DNA of 64,000 bases from Leadbetterella byssophila_A (lineage in GTDB: Bacteria; Bacteroidota; Bacteroidia; Cytophagales; Spirosomataceae): assembly GCA_040394735.1 (NCBI GenBank), contig JBEBRR010000010.1, positions 1-64,000 of the forward strand, given 5' to 3'. Of this stretch, positions 51,840 through 60,705 are shown in pieces. Below the pieces are notes generated by a model that searched no databases, had not been told where the DNA came from, and saw only the letters and a program-made list of their open reading frames with translations. The first letter of the stretch is position 1. Every line of letters starts with the position of its first letter. A program made the position numbers and the translations under genes.

Positions 51840-52951
51840 TACTTTCTGTAAATCTCCATTACTTTCTCCCTGGGTAAGGCCTCCACCGTTCCCGAAGCCC
51901 CTTTCATAGTTTCTGCCATAAAAAGAGAATTCAGAAGCGCTTCTTCGGTGGCTTCGATAACCGCCAGGAATAACGGGGATACATCATCATTCCGCAATTC
52001 AGACACTTCATATGTGGGAAAAGAAGAGGAATGAGCCACCCGTAATTCCGGAGCAGTTGAAAATGCGATGACATAATCACCGCTGCCGTTAGAGGCTATC
52101 CCGCCAGTTTTGGCCAGTCCCAGCAGGGCCCTTTTGGCCAGTCGTTCGAGATTACGGGAGGTGAGCGGGGCATTGGTAGCCACTACGATCATGCAGGAAC
52201 CGTCTGCGGGGTCATTGAGCTGATCGTGCAGAAAGTGCTTTCCCAGCTCCTTACCTACAGGTACACCGTTTACTTCAAGCACCCCTCCGTAATTGCTTTG
52301 AACCAGCACTCCCACCGTATATCCGCCCGATTTCCGGGGAAGAACCCGGGATGCCGTGCCAATGCCCCCTTTCCATCCGAAGCAAACGGTTCCGGTGCCG
52401 GCACCTGTGTTTCCCTCCTGCACCGGGCCGTCAGAAGCACTGGACAAAGCCTCCAGGATATCCTGTTTTTTTACATGCCTTCCGGCAATATCATTAAGAT
52501 AACCGTCATTGGTTTCGCCCACCACAAAATTGACCGACTTTACCTTTTCATTTCCTTTTTGCGATAGAGTATGATCAATAAGGGCGTCGGCAGCTGCCGG
52601 TACAGACATCGTATTGGTCAGCACGACCGGCGTTTCAAGATTTCCGAGCTCCTGTACCTGGCTGATGCCGGTCAGCTTTCCGAAGCCATTGGCCACATAA
52701 ATGGCGGCAGGTACCTTTTCCTGGAATATATTTCCGGGATGAGGGAGAATGGCAGTGACCCCGGTACGGACCTTTTCCCCTTCTATACGTGTTTTGTGGC
52801 CTACTCTGACCCCGGGCACATCGGTGATGGCGTTAAGTTTACCGGGAGAAAGCACTCCCACCCGGATACCCAGTTCTCTTACCCGTTGGGCCGGCAGCGT
52901 GAGCGGGAGAAATATAAGAACCAGTATTTTGAGAAAAATTTTCGGGGCCAT
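51830..52951 (-). CDS. P1-family (S58/DmpA) aminopeptidase, exported
   Basis: N-terminal-nucleophile hydrolase related to DmpA (L-aminopeptidase/D-esterase) and beta-peptidyl aminopeptidases. Autocleavage should occur between G251 and S252 (DGSCMIVVATNAPL), close to the DmpA site, freeing Ser as nucleophile. A signal peptide (about 1-21, ends LPAQ) indicates a periplasmic enzyme. Supporting motifs are GNTGAGTGTVCFGWKGGIG and SNGSGDYVIAF. Length 373 residues. Physiological substrate unknown. Confidence 0.9.
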   Translation of the reverse strand: MAPKIFLKILVLIFLPLTLPAQRVRELGIRVGVLSPGKLNAITDVPGVRVGHKTRIEGEKVRTGVTAILPHPGNIFQEKVPAAIYVANGFGKLTGISQVQELGNLETPVVLTNTMSVPAAADALIDHTLSQKGNEKVKSVNFVVGETNDGYLNDIAGRHVKKQDILEALSSASDGPVQEGNTGAGTGTVCFGWKGGIGTASRVLPRKSGGYTVGVLVQSNYGGVLEVNGVPVGKELGKHFLHDQLNDPADGSCMIVVATNAPLTSRNLERLAKRALLGLAKTGGIASNGSGDYVIAFSTAPELRVAHSSSFPTYEVSELRNDDVSPLFLAVIEATEEALLNSLFMAETMKGASGTVEALPREKVMEIYRKYKK

Positions 52952-53064
52952 AGATTATAAAGGTAAAAGTTACGGGCAAGATAACCCAAAAACTAGTGAT
53001 TTTCAACAGGCCGCTTGGGGCCTTACATAAAATGCTTTATTTTCGTAGGAAATCAACCTTGGAT

Positions 53065-54891
53065 ATGAAAAGTAAACTTTTATTCTTCTCTTTACTTCTG
53101 ACAGCAGGTGTTTTTGCGCAGGATCAATGGCAGGTGGTGCACGGTAAGCCTGTTACACCATGGGCAGAGAAGGTAAGCCCGGGGAAGCCCTTGAACGATT
53201 ACCCCCGTCCCCAGCTGGTAAGAGAAGGCTGGCAGAACCTGAACGGGCTCTGGGAGTACGCCATTACGCCGGTCAATGTCCGGCCACAGGCTTATGAAGG
53301 AAAAATCCTGGTGCCTTTTGCCGTGGAATCGGCTCTTTCGGGAGTAGGCCGGAGAGTGGGGAAAGACAGCACACTCTGGTATAAAACCACGATTGATATA
53401 GACAAGGCCATCCGGGATAAGGAGGTGATTCTGAACTTTGGGGCAGTAGACTGGAAAACCGAAGTTTTCATCAACGGTCAAAGTGTGGGAACGCATGAAG
53501 GCGGTTATGATCCTTTTTCTTTTTCCATTACACCTTTCCTGAAAAAAGGAAGTAGGCAGGAGATTGTAATTTCGGTGTGGGACCCTACCGATGAGGGTCC
53601 GCAGCCTAACGGCAAGCAGGTAAATAAGCCTCATGGGATCTGGTATACACCGGTGACCGGTATCTGGCAGACCGTATGGCTGGAAGGCGTACCCCAAGCC
53701 CGTATTACCTGGACACGGCATACCCCGGACACAGACCGTAAAATACTTACAGTGCAGACCGGAACGGCCGGGACCGAAAGCGGGGATATCGTAAAAATAG
53801 AAGCCTGGGATAGAAACACGAAAATAGCCGAACAGGAAGTAACCGCAGGGAATACCGCGGAATTAACGATAGCTGGTCCCAAACTATGGTCGCCGGGAAG
53901 TCCCTTTCTGTATGACCTGAAAGTTTCCCTGATCCGTAAAGGGAAAGTGCTGGATGAGGTACGGTCTTATTTTGCTATGCGGAAAATATCGATGCAGGCC
54001 GGAGCCGACGGAATTCAGCGCATGTTGCTGAATGACCGGTTCCTCTTTCAATACGGTCCTCTGGACCAGGGCTGGTGGCCTGATGGGCTCTATACCGCAC
54101 CCACTGATGAAGCCCTGAAGTTTGACGTGATAAAAACCAAAGAAATGGGTTTTAACATGATCCGCAAACACATTAAGGTGGAGCCGGCCCGCTGGTATTA
54201 CCATTGCGACCGCGAGGGGATCCTCGTATGGCAGGATATGCCAAGTGGTGACCTGGGCGGAAATGCCTGGGATATGCGGCTGGGTAACATCACAGGCAAA
54301 AAACTGGAAAAAGATCGCACTTCGGCATCGGAAACCATGTACCGGAAAGAGTGGAAAGCCATTATGGACGTCCTCTATAATTTCCCGAGTATAGTGGTAT
54401 GGGTGCCGTTTAATGAAGCCTGGGGACAGTTCAAGACAAAGGAAATAACAGAATGGACAAAAAAGCATGACCCTACCCGTCTGGTGAACAGCGCCAGCGG
54501 CGGGAATTTTTATCCGGTAGGAGATATCCTGGATATCCATCATTATCCTGAACCGCAGATGCCCGATCCCCAATACTTCGGGAAAGCCCAGGTGCTGGTG
54601 CTGGGCGAATTCGGCGGCCTGGGCTTACCGCTGGAAGGCCATACCTGGCAGGATAAAAACAACTGGGGCTACCAGAGTTTTAAAAACAGGGAAGACCTGA
54701 AAAAGCGTTATGCCGAGTTTATGCAGTCACTTAAAACATTGGTTCAGCAGGGCCTGTCAGCGGCGGTGTATACCCAGACCACGGATGTGGAGATAGAGAC
54801 CAACGGGCTCATGACCTATGACCGGAAAGTGATCAAAATACCGGAGGCAGAGTTAAAAGCCATGCATTCGGAGTTGTACGAAGTGAAGTGA
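53065..54891 (+). CDS. Glycoside hydrolase family 2 enzyme
   Basis: Retaining exo-glycosidase of GH2 (beta-galactosidase, glucuronidase or mannosidase group). The start at 53065 gives 608 residues with a signal peptide ending near FAQ. Domains are a sugar-binding jelly roll (about 40-200), an Ig-like domain (about 205-310) and the TIM barrel. The acid/base is E451 in PFNEAWGQF and the nucleophile E515 in GEFGGLG. It lacks the large C-terminal domains of LacZ, and the specific sugar cannot be read from the sequence. It is divergent from the P1 peptidase and not next to a SusCD pair. Confidence 0.87.
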   Translation: MKSKLLFFSLLLTAGVFAQDQWQVVHGKPVTPWAEKVSPGKPLNDYPRPQLVREGWQNLNGLWEYAITPVNVRPQAYEGKILVPFAVESALSGVGRRVGKDSTLWYKTTIDIDKAIRDKEVILNFGAVDWKTEVFINGQSVGTHEGGYDPFSFSITPFLKKGSRQEIVISVWDPTDEGPQPNGKQVNKPHGIWYTPVTGIWQTVWLEGVPQARITWTRHTPDTDRKILTVQTGTAGTESGDIVKIEAWDRNTKIAEQEVTAGNTAELTIAGPKLWSPGSPFLYDLKVSLIRKGKVLDEVRSYFAMRKISMQAGADGIQRMLLNDRFLFQYGPLDQGWWPDGLYTAPTDEALKFDVIKTKEMGFNMIRKHIKVEPARWYYHCDREGILVWQDMPSGDLGGNAWDMRLGNITGKKLEKDRTSASETMYRKEWKAIMDVLYNFPSIVVWVPFNEAWGQFKTKEITEWTKKHDPTRLVNSASGGNFYPVGDILDIHHYPEPQMPDPQYFGKAQVLVLGEFGGLGLPLEGHTWQDKNNWGYQSFKNREDLKKRYAEFMQSLKTLVQQGLSAAVYTQTTDVEIETNGLMTYDRKVIKIPEAELKAMHSELYEVK

Positions 54892-54973
54892 CCGCTTGAG
54901 AAGCCGGAAGGCCGGTTATGTAAATTTTGAAGTAATAAGGTTTTTTGCATTGTATCTTTAAAATAAAAGAGCA

Positions 54974-55174
54974 ATGAAAAAGTACGAGTATAAAATTTTT
55001 AAGACAAAGCCCGAGGGCTTCTGGGGTACCAAAGTAGAATCAGAGAAACTGGAAACAGAGATAAACAAACTGGGATCAGAAGGTTGGGAGCTCGTTTCCA
55101 CGATAGATACAAATGCCGGTTACGGTGCTACCCAGGAGATAATCCTTTTTTTCAAGAGGGAGAGCCGTTTCTGA
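54974..55174 (+). CDS. DUF4177-family small protein
   Basis: A 66-residue protein matching the DUF4177 pattern: an N-terminal YEYKIFKT strand, an ETEINKLGSEGWELVST helix-loop, and a final strand IILFFKRE. Function is unknown; it is probably cytoplasmic. Its real-gene status is supported by the conserved GxEGWELV core and by a TATCTTTA near-match to the -7 box upstream. Confidence 0.85.
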   Translation: MKKYEYKIFKTKPEGFWGTKVESEKLETEINKLGSEGWELVSTIDTNAGYGATQEIILFFKRESRF

Positions 55175-55180
55175 CATATT

Positions 55181-55217
55181 GTTGCCGGGGCACAGGATAA
55201 TCCTGTGCCCCGGCAAC
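55181..55217. terminator. Strong hairpin between DUF4177 and dihydroorotase genes
   Basis: A perfect 17-bp stem (GTTGCCGGGGCACAGGA and its complement) with a 3-base loop lies between two converging genes. Neither strand has a good U tract after it, so it may stop transcription less efficiently or protect mRNA 3' ends. Confidence 0.7.
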
Positions 55218-55223
55218 AGACTT

Positions 55224-56564
55224 CTACCGCAAATTAAATGTCAGGCGTTTACCGCTTTCATCAAAGAAAAATTCGCCGTTACTGTACTTTAATTCTCCTG
55301 AAACGAAGGTTTTGAGGATAGTGGTGCCGAAGGTTTTTCCTTCAAACGGAGACCAGCCGCAACGGTATTGCAGTGACTCCCGGGTTACCGTGAAGGGCCG
55401 ATGAAGGTCTACCAGCACCAGGTCGGCCCAGTAGCCTTCGCGGATATATCCGCGTTCTCTCACTTTGAAGCAGTCGGCCGGAGCATGCGCCATTTTTTCC
55501 GCCACTTTTTCCAGGCTGATCTTTCCCTGCAGGTAAAAATCCAGCATCACCTGGAGGCTGTGCTGCACCAGCGGAACTCCGGAAGGAGCAGACCAGTAAT
55601 CCGTACTTTTTTCTTCTCGCGTATGAGGCGCATGATCTGTGGCGATAATATCCAGCCGGTCATCTAAGAGCCCCTGCATCAGTTTTTCGCGATGATTATG
55701 TTTGATAGCCGGGTTGCATTTGATCTGGTTTCCAAACTGCCGGTAATCTTCTGCATCAAAGTACAGGTGATGTACGCATACTTCTGACGTGATCCTCTTT
55801 TGATTCAGAGGGAGGGAATTGTCAAACAGCTCCAGCTCATCACCGGTGGAAATATGCAGAATGTGAAGCCGTGTACCGCTTTTTCTGGCCAGCTCTATGG
55901 CAAACGAAGAAGACTTGTAGCAGGCCTCTTCATTTCTGATGAGGGCATGGATATCATAGGGAAGGGTTTTGCTTTCGTATAAGGCTTTATAATGGGCCAG
56001 GTTTGCCTTTACTGTGGCTTCGTCTTCGCAGTGGGTAGCAATCAGCCCTTCAAAATTGCCGAAAAACCGGTTCAGTGTATCTTCATTGTCTACCAGCATA
56101 TTCCCGGTAGAGCTCCCCATGAAAAGCTTGAGGCCGCAAACTTTGGCGAGGTCGGTTTTCATGGCTTCCTCGTAATTGTCGTTAGATCCGCCCATGAAAA
56201 ACGAATAATTGGTCCAGGAGGTTTTTTCGGCTATGGCATATTTTTGTTCCAGTAATTCCTGGGTGAGGGTATTGGGAACCGTGTTGGGCATTTCCATGAA
56301 GCTGGTGGTACCTCCGGCCAGTGCGGCTTTGGATTCGGTGGCAATACAGGCCTTATGGGTCAGGCCGGGCTCCCGGAAATGCACCTGGTCATCAATCACC
56401 CCCGGCAGGAGGTAAAGGCCTTCCGCATCGATCTCTTTGTGATTAGTGAGCTTGTAGATCAGCGGGGCGATCTTTTCAATCCGGCCGCTCTGGATGAGTA
56501 CGTCCTGGTGAGTGATCGTGCCTTCATTGACGATAGCCGCATTTCGGATAATATAATTTTTCAT
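55224..56564 (-). CDS. pyrC: Dihydroorotase
   Basis: Third step of pyrimidine synthesis, cyclising carbamoyl-aspartate. The 446-residue amidohydrolase has DDQVHFREPG (58-67), a candidate carboxylated lysine K146 (LKLFMG), H178 (ATHCED), H232/H235 (LHILHIS) and D308 in ATDHAPHTREEK. The first metal-ligand histidine of the usual HxH pair is Gln (Q60). As far as I recall this variant also occurs in Porphyromonas dihydroorotase, so activity is assumed. It lies downstream of the TPR gene, with a heptad-repeat-filled gap between. Confidence 0.88.
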   Translation of the reverse strand: MKNYIIRNAAIVNEGTITHQDVLIQSGRIEKIAPLIYKLTNHKEIDAEGLYLLPGVIDDQVHFREPGLTHKACIATESKAALAGGTTSFMEMPNTVPNTLTQELLEQKYAIAEKTSWTNYSFFMGGSNDNYEEAMKTDLAKVCGLKLFMGSSTGNMLVDNEDTLNRFFGNFEGLIATHCEDEATVKANLAHYKALYESKTLPYDIHALIRNEEACYKSSSFAIELARKSGTRLHILHISTGDELELFDNSLPLNQKRITSEVCVHHLYFDAEDYRQFGNQIKCNPAIKHNHREKLMQGLLDDRLDIIATDHAPHTREEKSTDYWSAPSGVPLVQHSLQVMLDFYLQGKISLEKVAEKMAHAPADCFKVRERGYIREGYWADLVLVDLHRPFTVTRESLQYRCGWSPFEGKTFGTTILKTFVSGELKYSNGEFFFDESGKRLTFNLR

Positions 56565-56579
56565 ACGTATAACAGTTTT

Positions 56580-56628
56580 CAGCCCTCAGCCGCCAGCTTT
56601 GCTCATCAGTGGAAGGCTGATGGCTGCA
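56580..56628. repeat. 7-bp-period array upstream of dihydroorotase
   Basis: Seven consecutive heptads in one phase: CAGCCCT, CAGCCGC, CAGCTTT, GCTCATC, AGTGGAA, GGCTGAT, GGCTGCA. Units 1-3 and units 6-7 are near copies. It starts 15 bases before the pyrC start codon, in its leader. Confidence 0.65.
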
Positions 56629-56651
56629 GTGACACAACCCTTCCCTTTTCT

Positions 56652-56679
56652 GAAAGCTGATTTCCGAAAGCTGCATTCA
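56652..56679. repeat. GAAAGCT 14-bp (2 x 7) repeat
   Basis: GAAAGCTGATTTCC (56652-56665) is followed by GAAAGCTGCATTCA (56666-56679), a 14-base step made of two heptads. It runs into the stop codon of the TPR gene (56677). Confidence 0.55.
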
Positions 56680-57804
56680 GGTTATTTTCTTTTGTTCTTC
56701 TTTCGCCGTGGCAATCAGCCACAGGTATTCACCGTATTTAAGACATTGCTTATAGTAATTCCGGGCAGCGGCCTTGTCACCCTCCTGTACGGCGATCCTT
56801 GCCAGGCCAAGATAGGCAAATGCCACATATTCTTTGGTATACCGGTCGTTGTATTTTATGGTAAGCGCTTTCTGATAGGCCGCTTTTGCCTGTGGGAGAT
56901 TCTTATCACTATGTTCTTTGATGTAACCGTCAAACACAAAATACGAAAGGCTGGCCACTGAATTGGACACCGGTCTGAGGCCTTCGTTCAGTTTTTCCGC
57001 CTCATCAAACTTCATATTGAGCAGTAAGCACTCAATTTGCCCGATTCTTAAAACAAAGTTATTGGGATAGTCACGGTAAACCTCAGAAGAAAAGTGCAGG
57101 GCTTTACCGAAGTTGGCTTCGTATTTAATATAAATGTCCCGCAGATACATTGCAGCTTCCGTCCGGCTGAACACCGAGTTGCGGAAAGACCTTTCCAGTT
57201 CGGCCAGCCCCTGTGCTTTATTTCCGGCATCGAAAAACACCATGATAGGTTTAACAATAGGCTTGGTCTCTGGATACCGTTCCCGGTAGTAATTATACAG
57301 GCCGTTGGCAAACAGGAACTCCGCATTGCTGTTTTTGTATTTTTTACCCTCCTTAAAATATTTCAGGGCTTTGCGGGCTTCCTGGGTGGCATTCATGAAG
57401 CTGCCTTTGTAATTTTCGGCCAGCGCCAGGAAACCATGCCCGGCCAAAAGAAAAAAGGTACATTCCATTTTGTAGGCCGGTTTTTCATAATACCGGTGGC
57501 TGGCTTCCACGCATTTATTCAGTTCGCCCAGGTAGGAGCTCAAAGCAGCGCTATGCTGATCAATAGGAATGTTCTTCCACTGGATCTGCAGGGCATTCAG
57601 CAAAAACTTTACGGGGTGATCGGCGTATTTGGCCTTTACCGAAGCAAACTCGGCCTCGGCCTGGGCGTGCTGCAGGTTATATAGATAATCGAGCCCTTTC
57701 AGTACCTGTGCCGTACTTTGTTTATCTTCCAGGAACTGCGCATAACCGGGGAGAAAAAAGAGGTTCAGAAAGAACAGAAGAAGTGTTTTTTTCACGATAA
57801 TCAT
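56677..57804 (-). CDS. Exported tetratricopeptide-repeat-like protein
   Basis: Protein of 375 residues with a signal peptide (about 1-23, ends GYAQ) and repeated helix pairs with TPR-like spacing, for example in LNALQIQWK, FLFANGLYNYYR and KAAARNYYKQCLKYGEY. Such proteins usually scaffold other proteins in the periplasm. No enzymatic motif is visible and the function is not recognised. Its ATG overlaps the stop of the mnmD-like gene by 4 bases (ATGA), so the two are translationally coupled. Confidence 0.72.
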   Translation of the reverse strand: MIIVKKTLLLFFLNLFFLPGYAQFLEDKQSTAQVLKGLDYLYNLQHAQAEAEFASVKAKYADHPVKFLLNALQIQWKNIPIDQHSAALSSYLGELNKCVEASHRYYEKPAYKMECTFFLLAGHGFLALAENYKGSFMNATQEARKALKYFKEGKKYKNSNAEFLFANGLYNYYRERYPETKPIVKPIMVFFDAGNKAQGLAELERSFRNSVFSRTEAAMYLRDIYIKYEANFGKALHFSSEVYRDYPNNFVLRIGQIECLLLNMKFDEAEKLNEGLRPVSNSVASLSYFVFDGYIKEHSDKNLPQAKAAYQKALTIKYNDRYTKEYVAFAYLGLARIAVQEGDKAAARNYYKQCLKYGEYLWLIATAKEEQKKIT

Positions 57805-58442
57805 TTTTTAATGGCCCGTATCACCTCCCTTTTATGGGGTGGCCCCGGGTGTTTTTCCACCATAAAGCCGGCAGATCGCAAATTCCTTTGTACGGAACTT
57901 TTGGAACAATACGTAGTAATAACCCCGCCCGGATGCATCATGTTCCCCACTTTTACAAATATATCCGTTGACCAGAGCTCGGGCTGGGCATCCGGTGAAA
58001 AGGCATCAAAATAAACCAGGTTAAACGCAAATGAGCTGTAAAAATCTTCCAGTCGTACTTTGTTCTTTACAACGCTGAACCCAGGGGAAATGGTGTGTGG
58101 CTCTTCCCAGGAAAACCGGTGCAAAGGGAGAAGTTCGGATGGGAGCATTTCGTATTCGTCTGCCTGAAGCGGGTAGGCCTCTATTCCGGTGTAATGTACT
58201 TCCATACCGGATTCTATCGCTTTTTGCAGGGTAAGCCAGGCATTCAGGCCTGTTCCGAAACCCACCTCCAGGATATCAAGACACGGGAACAGGGTAGCGG
58301 CATAATTAAAACCGAGTTCTATGAACACCCGTTCTGACTCTGTCCTTGCACCATGTACAGAGTGGTAGGTCTGACCGTATTTTTCCGAGAAGAAAGTTGC
58401 CGAACCGTCCGATGTTTCCCGAATACCCAAATCCTTTTCCAA
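57801..58442 (-). CDS. mnmD: MnmD-like tRNA (5-aminomethyl-2-thiouridine) methyltransferase
   Basis: SAM-dependent methyltransferase of the MnmC N-terminal/MnmD family, which completes mnm5s2U at tRNA position 34. The SAM motif is ILEVGFGTGLNAW and the catalytic region VYFDAFSPDAQPELWS, both diagnostic. No ATG lies in the right place: the conserved N-terminus EKDLGIRETSDGSATFF follows a TTG at 58442. The frame is open to 58568 but that part is hydrophobic and overlaps bshC. An exact -7 box ends 8 bases before the TTG. With that start the protein has 213 residues, normal for stand-alone MnmD. Confidence 0.82.
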   Translation of the reverse strand: MEKDLGIRETSDGSATFFSEKYGQTYHSVHGARTESERVFIELGFNYAATLFPCLDILEVGFGTGLNAWLTLQKAIESGMEVHYTGIEAYPLQADEYEMLPSELLPLHRFSWEEPHTISPGFSVVKNKVRLEDFYSSFAFNLVYFDAFSPDAQPELWSTDIFVKVGNMMHPGGVITTYCSKSSVQRNLRSAGFMVEKHPGPPHKREVIRAIKK

Positions 58443-58450
58443 TTGAAAGA

Positions 58451-58458
58451 CAAAGATA
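58451..58458 (-). promoter_or_regulatory. -7 box of the mnmD-TPR unit
   Basis: The minus strand reads TATCTTTG, an exact TAnnTTTG match, ending 8 bases before the TTG start at 58442. A transcription start around 58445 would leave a leader of only about 3 bases and would exclude the longer frame. Confidence 0.5.
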
Positions 58459-58523
58459 CAAATAAAGAGGCAGCTGAAACTGAAACCGGCGGCGGATTGT
58501 TTTAATCTGAAAACATCGAATAA

Positions 58524-60068
58524 TTGCAATCTGAAATTAAAAAGCTGCCTTTTGAACAGGTGGCACACTTCCCGAAGCTGTTTTTGGATTATGTAAACCG
58601 CCGTGAGGAGTTAAAGCCCCTGTACGGATATTTTCCGGCCATTGACGGGTTTGAAGCACAGATAAAACAAAAGAAGTTTTTGTATCGCGCAGTCCTTACG
58701 GAGACGCTGAAGCGCCAGTACGCCGGTATTCAGAATGCACCGGAGCTGGATATCCTCCTGAAGGAAAACACATTTACCGTCACTACGGGGCATCAGCTCA
58801 ATATTTTTACCGGTCCCTTATATGTGATCTACAAGATCGTAAGCACCATTAACCTGGCAGCGCAGTTAAAGAAAGCTATGCCGGGATATAATTTTGTGCC
58901 TGTATACTGGATGGCCACTGAAGACCACGACTTTGCAGAAATAGCTTCGTTTAATCTTTTCGGCCAGAAATATACCTGGGAAACGGATCAGAAAGGGGCA
59001 GTTGGAGAAATGAACCCGGAGGGAATTCTGAAAATCTTTGAGGAACTGAAAGACAAACCGGAGGTCTTCCTGCGTGCTTATTCAGACAATGATACGCTGG
59101 CCGGGGCCGTTCGCCAATACATGCACGAACTTTTCGGAAAGTACGGCCTGGTTTCTATAGACGGGAATGACCGGGAACTGAAACGGATTTTTGCCCCCGT
59201 AATGTGGGACGAGCTGCAAAACAGGTCGGTGAAAAAGGCTCTGGATGCCAATACCGTTGAACTGGAAAAGCTGGGCTACAAACCGCAGATCAACGGCCGG
59301 GACATCAACCTGTTCTATAAAGATAAAGGGTTGCGTGAGAGAATTGAATTCAGTGACGACAGGTACACCGTGGTAGACAGTAACCTGAGCTTTTCTCCGG
59401 ATGAAATGCAGTCCCTTCTGGAGGAGCAACCCGAGAAAATCAGTCCCAACGTAGCCATGCGGCCCCTTTACCAGGAAACCATTCTCCCGAACCTGGCTTA
59501 CCTGGGCGGGCCGTCTGAGCTGGCCTACTGGTTGCAGCTGAAAGGAGTTTTTGATTATTATGCAGTAGCATTTCCGATACTGCTTCCCCGGAATCTGGCG
59601 CTGATAATTAACGGCGGCCTTAAAAAACGGATGGATAAGCTGAGCGTAAGCATCGAGGAGCTCTACCTGGAGGATACCGTCCTTAAAAAAGCATTTGTAG
59701 AAAAAAATTCAGAAAACAGCCTGAGCCTGAAAACTGAAGAAGCAGCCATTGCAGAAGCATTTGCAGCCATAGTATCCAAAGCCCGGGAAGTAGACCCTAC
59801 ACTGGAGGGGGCCATTGAAGCGGAAAAAGCCAAAATGCTGAAAGGCCTTAACCACCTGGAAGCCCGGATCAAAAAAGCGGAAGAAAGGAAGTTTGATACA
59901 TCGATCAACCAGCTTATGGGTTTAAAAGACAAGCTTTTCCCCGGCGGAAGCCAGCAGGAAAGGAAAGATAATTTTCTGAATTTTTACCTCAATGAACCCG
60001 GCTTTATTGATCAGCTCTTTGGGGTTTTTGATCCGTTGGATTTAAGGTTTAATGTGGTATATATTTAA
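58524..60068 (+). CDS. bshC: Bacillithiol biosynthesis cysteine-adding enzyme
   Basis: Adds cysteine to glucosaminyl-malate in the last step of bacillithiol synthesis, a low-molecular-weight thiol used by many Bacteroidota. The 514-residue protein shows the N-terminal FPKLFLDYVNRREELKPLYGYFP region, the nucleotidyl-binding-like TTGHQLNIFTGPLYVIYK motif (about 91-108), YWMATEDHDFAE (about 130-141) and a C-terminal coiled coil (about 435-480). The only start that keeps the conserved N-terminus is TTG at 58524, as a stop codon lies directly upstream. It is divergent from mnmD, which also starts with TTG. Confidence 0.92.
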   Translation: MQSEIKKLPFEQVAHFPKLFLDYVNRREELKPLYGYFPAIDGFEAQIKQKKFLYRAVLTETLKRQYAGIQNAPELDILLKENTFTVTTGHQLNIFTGPLYVIYKIVSTINLAAQLKKAMPGYNFVPVYWMATEDHDFAEIASFNLFGQKYTWETDQKGAVGEMNPEGILKIFEELKDKPEVFLRAYSDNDTLAGAVRQYMHELFGKYGLVSIDGNDRELKRIFAPVMWDELQNRSVKKALDANTVELEKLGYKPQINGRDINLFYKDKGLRERIEFSDDRYTVVDSNLSFSPDEMQSLLEEQPEKISPNVAMRPLYQETILPNLAYLGGPSELAYWLQLKGVFDYYAVAFPILLPRNLALIINGGLKKRMDKLSVSIEELYLEDTVLKKAFVEKNSENSLSLKTEEAAIAEAFAAIVSKAREVDPTLEGAIEAEKAKMLKGLNHLEARIKKAEERKFDTSINQLMGLKDKLFPGGSQQERKDNFLNFYLNEPGFIDQLFGVFDPLDLRFNVVYI

Positions 60069-60071
60069 TGA

Positions 60072-60105
60072 TCAGGCAGCAGACCGTACAGTATCTGCTG
60101 CCTGA
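60072..60105 (+). terminator. Hairpin after bshC
   Basis: A perfect 12-bp stem (TCAGGCAGCAGA / TCTGCTGCCTGA) with a 10-base loop begins 4 bases after the bshC stop. It lacks a U tract, so it is a weak or Rho-assisted terminator, or an mRNA end-stabilising hairpin. Confidence 0.55.
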
Positions 60106-60201
60106 ACCTTCGTAACCCGCAGAACTCCCCGGATTTTATAATTTGAATTCCTGCAGGCATAATTATTTTTCTTATCTTGCCTCAAACTTTCAACCTGAAT
60201 T

Positions 60202-60705
60202 ATGAACAGACGTCAGGCCATCGGACTGGGAGTAGGTGCAGCCATTGCCATCCCGGCCGGATTTGTATGGTGGAACCGGTCAACACTGGAGGGCACTTCT
60301 ACCTTATTGAACGAAAACAGGCAGGCCATTCTGGCCGCGGCCGTAGATGCCATCATTCCTGAAACCCGGACACCGGGAGCAAAATCGCTGGGAGTGGATG
60401 TATTTGTAGCCAGGATGGTGCAGGATTGCCTGGACCCTGAAAAGCAAACGCTCTTCGGGAACGGGCTGGTGGAACTGGACAAAGCAGCTAAAAGACAGTT
60501 CTCCAAAGCCTTCAAGCTTCTTTCACCGGCTGAACGGACAGAGGTTCTGAAATCTTTCCCGGATGAAGACGGGTTTGCTGACCTTCTCAAAGGACTGACG
60601 GTTCGCGGCTATAATACCTCCGAATATGTAATGAGTAATCTCCGGCACTATGAATTTATCCCCGGCCGTTATGTGGGCTGCGTAAACCTTGACAACCATG
60701 CCTAA
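60202..60705 (+). CDS. Gluconate 2-dehydrogenase subunit 3 family protein
   Basis: Small subunit that accompanies a GMC flavoprotein dehydrogenase. The 167 residues begin with a Tat-like signal (MNRRQAIGLGVGAAIAIPAG), then a helical domain with AILAAAVDAIIPETRTPGAKSLGVDVF, typical of the family. It probably escorts the flavoprotein across the inner membrane, as the partner lacks its own signal. Its stop overlaps the start of the GMC gene by 8 bases. Confidence 0.9.
   Translation: MNRRQAIGLGVGAAIAIPAGFVWWNRSTLEGTSTLLNENRQAILAAAVDAIIPETRTPGAKSLGVDVFVARMVQDCLDPEKQTLFGNGLVELDKAAKRQFSKAFKLLSPAERTEVLKSFPDEDGFADLLKGLTVRGYNTSEYVMSNLRHYEFIPGRYVGCVNLDNHA

Noticed and set aside
57801..58568. Longer mnmD start at 58568
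   Set aside because: The extra 42 residues are hydrophobic and Cys/Phe-rich, overlap bshC on the other strand and lie upstream of the -7 box.
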